Shown in pieces: positions 6,101-6,511 of a stretch of DNA of 6,511 nt (within the stretch, counting starts at the first letter, position 1; each line of letters begins with the position of its first letter). The stretch comes from Thermoplasmata archaeon (GTDB taxonomy: Archaea; Thermoplasmatota; E2; UBA202; JdFR-43). Location: contig JAGGWA010000025.1 of NCBI GenBank assembly GCA_021157745.1, positions 1-6,511 of the forward strand. Direction: 5' to 3'. The position numbers were made by a program, and so were the translations under genes. The notes below the pieces were generated by a model. It searched no databases, had not been told where the DNA came from, and was given only the letters and a program-made list of their open reading frames with translations.

Positions 6101-6511
6101 TGGCGGAATCAGTATCATAAAGGCTGAAGGCTGAGCCGTGGCCGGAGCTGAGATGAATTGGAATGAGAGGAACAATCCATGCAGCCATGATCGCAATCTT
6201 TCTGTTGAAAAGAGTTCTTGCTATGAAATATACTGGCACAACAAGCAAAGCCCCATATAGGGCAGGGATGAATTGCATGGCATATCCCATGGCATCTGTT
6301 TCATCCATGAACAAAGAGAAAAATTTTCCAACACCTATGGTGAGCATGGTGAAAAGAGGCGGCCTGCCTCCGCTTCCGTGCAATGGATAATTTAACAATG
6401 GATCCTTATCTCCATGAACACCTCCTATAAAAGGGAAATGCCCTGTCTTCAGAGTTATCTGAAGAAGGCGCATGTTATAATATGGGTCTGGACCAGATAG
6501 ATAAAATTTAT
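3138..6511 (-). CDS. aglB: Oligosaccharyltransferase AglB (STT3), 5'-truncated by window edge
   Basis: This membrane enzyme transfers a lipid-linked glycan to Asn in Asn-X-Ser/Thr of exported proteins. At least 1123 residues are visible; the frame is open to the edge. Numbering below is from the Met at 6473, which is internal because the first catalytic block GPDPYYN (6474-6494) precedes it. The second acidic motif is SLYDTDS (Asp120, Asp122), the TIXE motif of external loop 5 is TIAE (302-305), and the sequon-binding WWDYG is at 491-495 (4989-5003). About a dozen hydrophobic segments lie between residues 68 and 431. TM1 is outside the window. The soluble part includes TGYSIRYYGVE (632-642), then a carboxypeptidase-regulatory-like beta domain (about 817-905, with HD and AKYYEGAVVKGK elements). 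Two related modules follow (about 922-1004 and 1008-1109), each opening with a V-x-G-x-V aromatic strand and an acidic loop, DKDGDG or DANGNG, resembling SdrD-B-like calcium-binding domains. Eleven sequons lie between 844 and 1084. I could not place the DK/MI motif with confidence. Confidence 0.93.
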   Translation of the reverse strand, partial: KFYLSGPDPYYNMRLLQITLKTGHFPFIGGVHGDKDPLLNYPLHGSGGRPPLFTMLTIGVGKFFSLFMDETDAMGYAMQFIPALYGALLVVPVYFIARTLFNRKIAIMAAWIVPLIPIHLSSGHGSAFSLYDTDSAILLTITTTLMFLIMAMKEKDVVRSTIFAAMAGVMAAGLAMIWVAGQYIFVLIAAYAIVQMIVDIFANKIDVHIVRVTLTTLVVAYIIAFPILYVKRGLALTTYLFSPIAVAIFGAIYLWIGKKNIPWILSLPSIFIVGGASLTFLYLIRNTTNQFLRPLAALSNVIFKGVYAKKVSLTIAEASSFGFSRTVMSFGPVLYWLGWIGFFYLLYIYYKKKWKREYMVLILWFAVESWLVHKAGRFLNDLVPSMAILSAAAIWFIIEKSKFAEMMKNLKGLGGGWYGIKKAVKLRHVFSVIFISFFVIFPNGWLSLDAALPSKIKEEFHSDKLGAFGLGLHTEQYWTDAFSWLRHQTENYSIEEKPGFISWWDYGFYCVAVAKTPTVADNFQEGIPPAANFHTSLSENEAVSVMIVRLAEGDMNKHGGRISDELKEVFEGYLGEENATLLVNIIEDPEKYAPSYGEVISKEYDGKKYHVRADNARYHDAVDILTKLDDENLTMLYRDVQNATGYSIRYYGVEGYDVNIFNVFDFLADKGSFGYETTEDKFFKLWYIANKTLQKLTPDEVKNITESMTRENMERIYGRFIPYTERKDAFYDSMVYHVYLGNIPKSIFENYSYYQTLFFWYYPSKIPQNIYNQYSQYSQYLLISMSPTAGMKHFYAQYISPVTDEKPYRYYPRPGRLCTGLPAVVIAKYYEGAVVKGKIVSNGEPFEGVVVDVQQNISIYGINKSIVHDSTITASDGSFSVIVPAGDVTLYIHKGSGSKAIELKKIHLNISEEQATRVANWKIDIGTIDIPKGNVKGIVFWDKDGDGTYNASIDKKIDATVTIDGKRITTHNGKYEVKNLLPSSYPIDAEKKGYTAENAGNVSVKPNETIWYNISMVPMKAEVSGKVWYDANGNGVKDENESVANTPIKFNVISAPDKNAANETIYTNSTGHYTISLSPAKYSVEVSYTVRKGNESITYSYHGTLNLKIGETRRTFDIKLRRE
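3147..3710 (-). repeat. Tandem SdrD-B-like modules at the C-terminus of AglB
   Basis: Two divergent copies are seen at protein level. VKGIVFWDKDGDG and VSGKVWYDANGNG open the copies, each continuing into a Ser/Thr/Asn-rich beta segment with a G-x-Y strand (HNGKYEV, STGHYTI). The acidic DxDxDG-type loops suggest calcium binding, as in Gram-positive SdrD B domains and related archaeal surface modules. Nucleotide identity is low, so the duplication is old or the modules were acquired separately. Confidence 0.6.
4170..4193 (-). repeat. Short in-frame QYS microrepeat within aglB
   Basis: The + strand shows consecutive 9-bp units related to ATTGAGAAT, coding for QYSQYSQY (residues 761-768) between the catalytic region and the C-terminal beta domains. 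It looks like a small in-frame slippage expansion in a linker and leaves the frame intact. Confidence 0.5.

Noticed and set aside
6471..6473. ATG at 6473 as the start of aglB
   Set aside because: The frame stays open to the right edge and encodes KFYLSGPDPYYN just before it, which contains the conserved first acidic motif of STT3/AglB. The Met is internal and the gene is truncated by the window.
1..6511. A new defence, mobile or multi-gene system
   Set aside because: No integrase, transposase, toxin-antitoxin pair, CRISPR repeat, terminal inverted repeats or unknown gene cluster is visible. The four genes belong to known families with no clear joint function.

Overview
The window looks like chromosomal DNA from an AT-rich archaeon. 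The main evidence is an AglB/STT3-type oligosaccharyltransferase with the archaeal TIXE motif, an archaeal DRG-type TGS GTPase, heavy use of AGA/AGG and ATA codons, and a TATA-like box placed about 25 bp before a start codon that lacks a ribosome binding site. The long AglB with a carboxypeptidase-regulatory-like domain and the PKD-bearing papain-like protease suggest a euryarchaeal lineage, perhaps Thermoplasmatota. That placement is a guess.

Layout: (1) Bases 2-142 (+) are the last 46 codons of queH (epoxyqueuosine reductase, DUF208). (2) Bases 143-212 are a compact intergenic region with a 22-nt near-perfect palindrome, a Shine-Dalgarno-like AGGAG, a TATA-like box and a T-rich tract that could end queH transcripts. 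(3) Bases 213-2054 (+) encode a secreted papain-family (C1A) protease with a PKD domain and a beta-rich C-terminal domain. (4) Bases 2085-3137 (+, GTG start) encode a DRG-family GTPase with all G motifs, the switch-II GRGRGRE stretch and a C-terminal TGS domain. (5) Bases 3138-6511 (-) encode AglB, converging on drg with no base between the two stop codons. The aglB frame is still open at the right edge. The methionine codon at 6473 is internal, because the conserved GPDPYY motif lies before it, so the true start is outside the window.

The genes do not form one obvious pathway. AglB transfers glycan to Asn-X-Ser/Thr sites on exported proteins. The exported protease carries three such sites, so it is a plausible client, but that link is inference. 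AglB itself ends in an extracellular tail with two SdrD-B-like, probably calcium-binding modules and 11 sequons within about 240 residues, which is the most distinctive feature here. I see no RNA gene, CRISPR array, insertion sequence or clear sign of a new multi-gene system.
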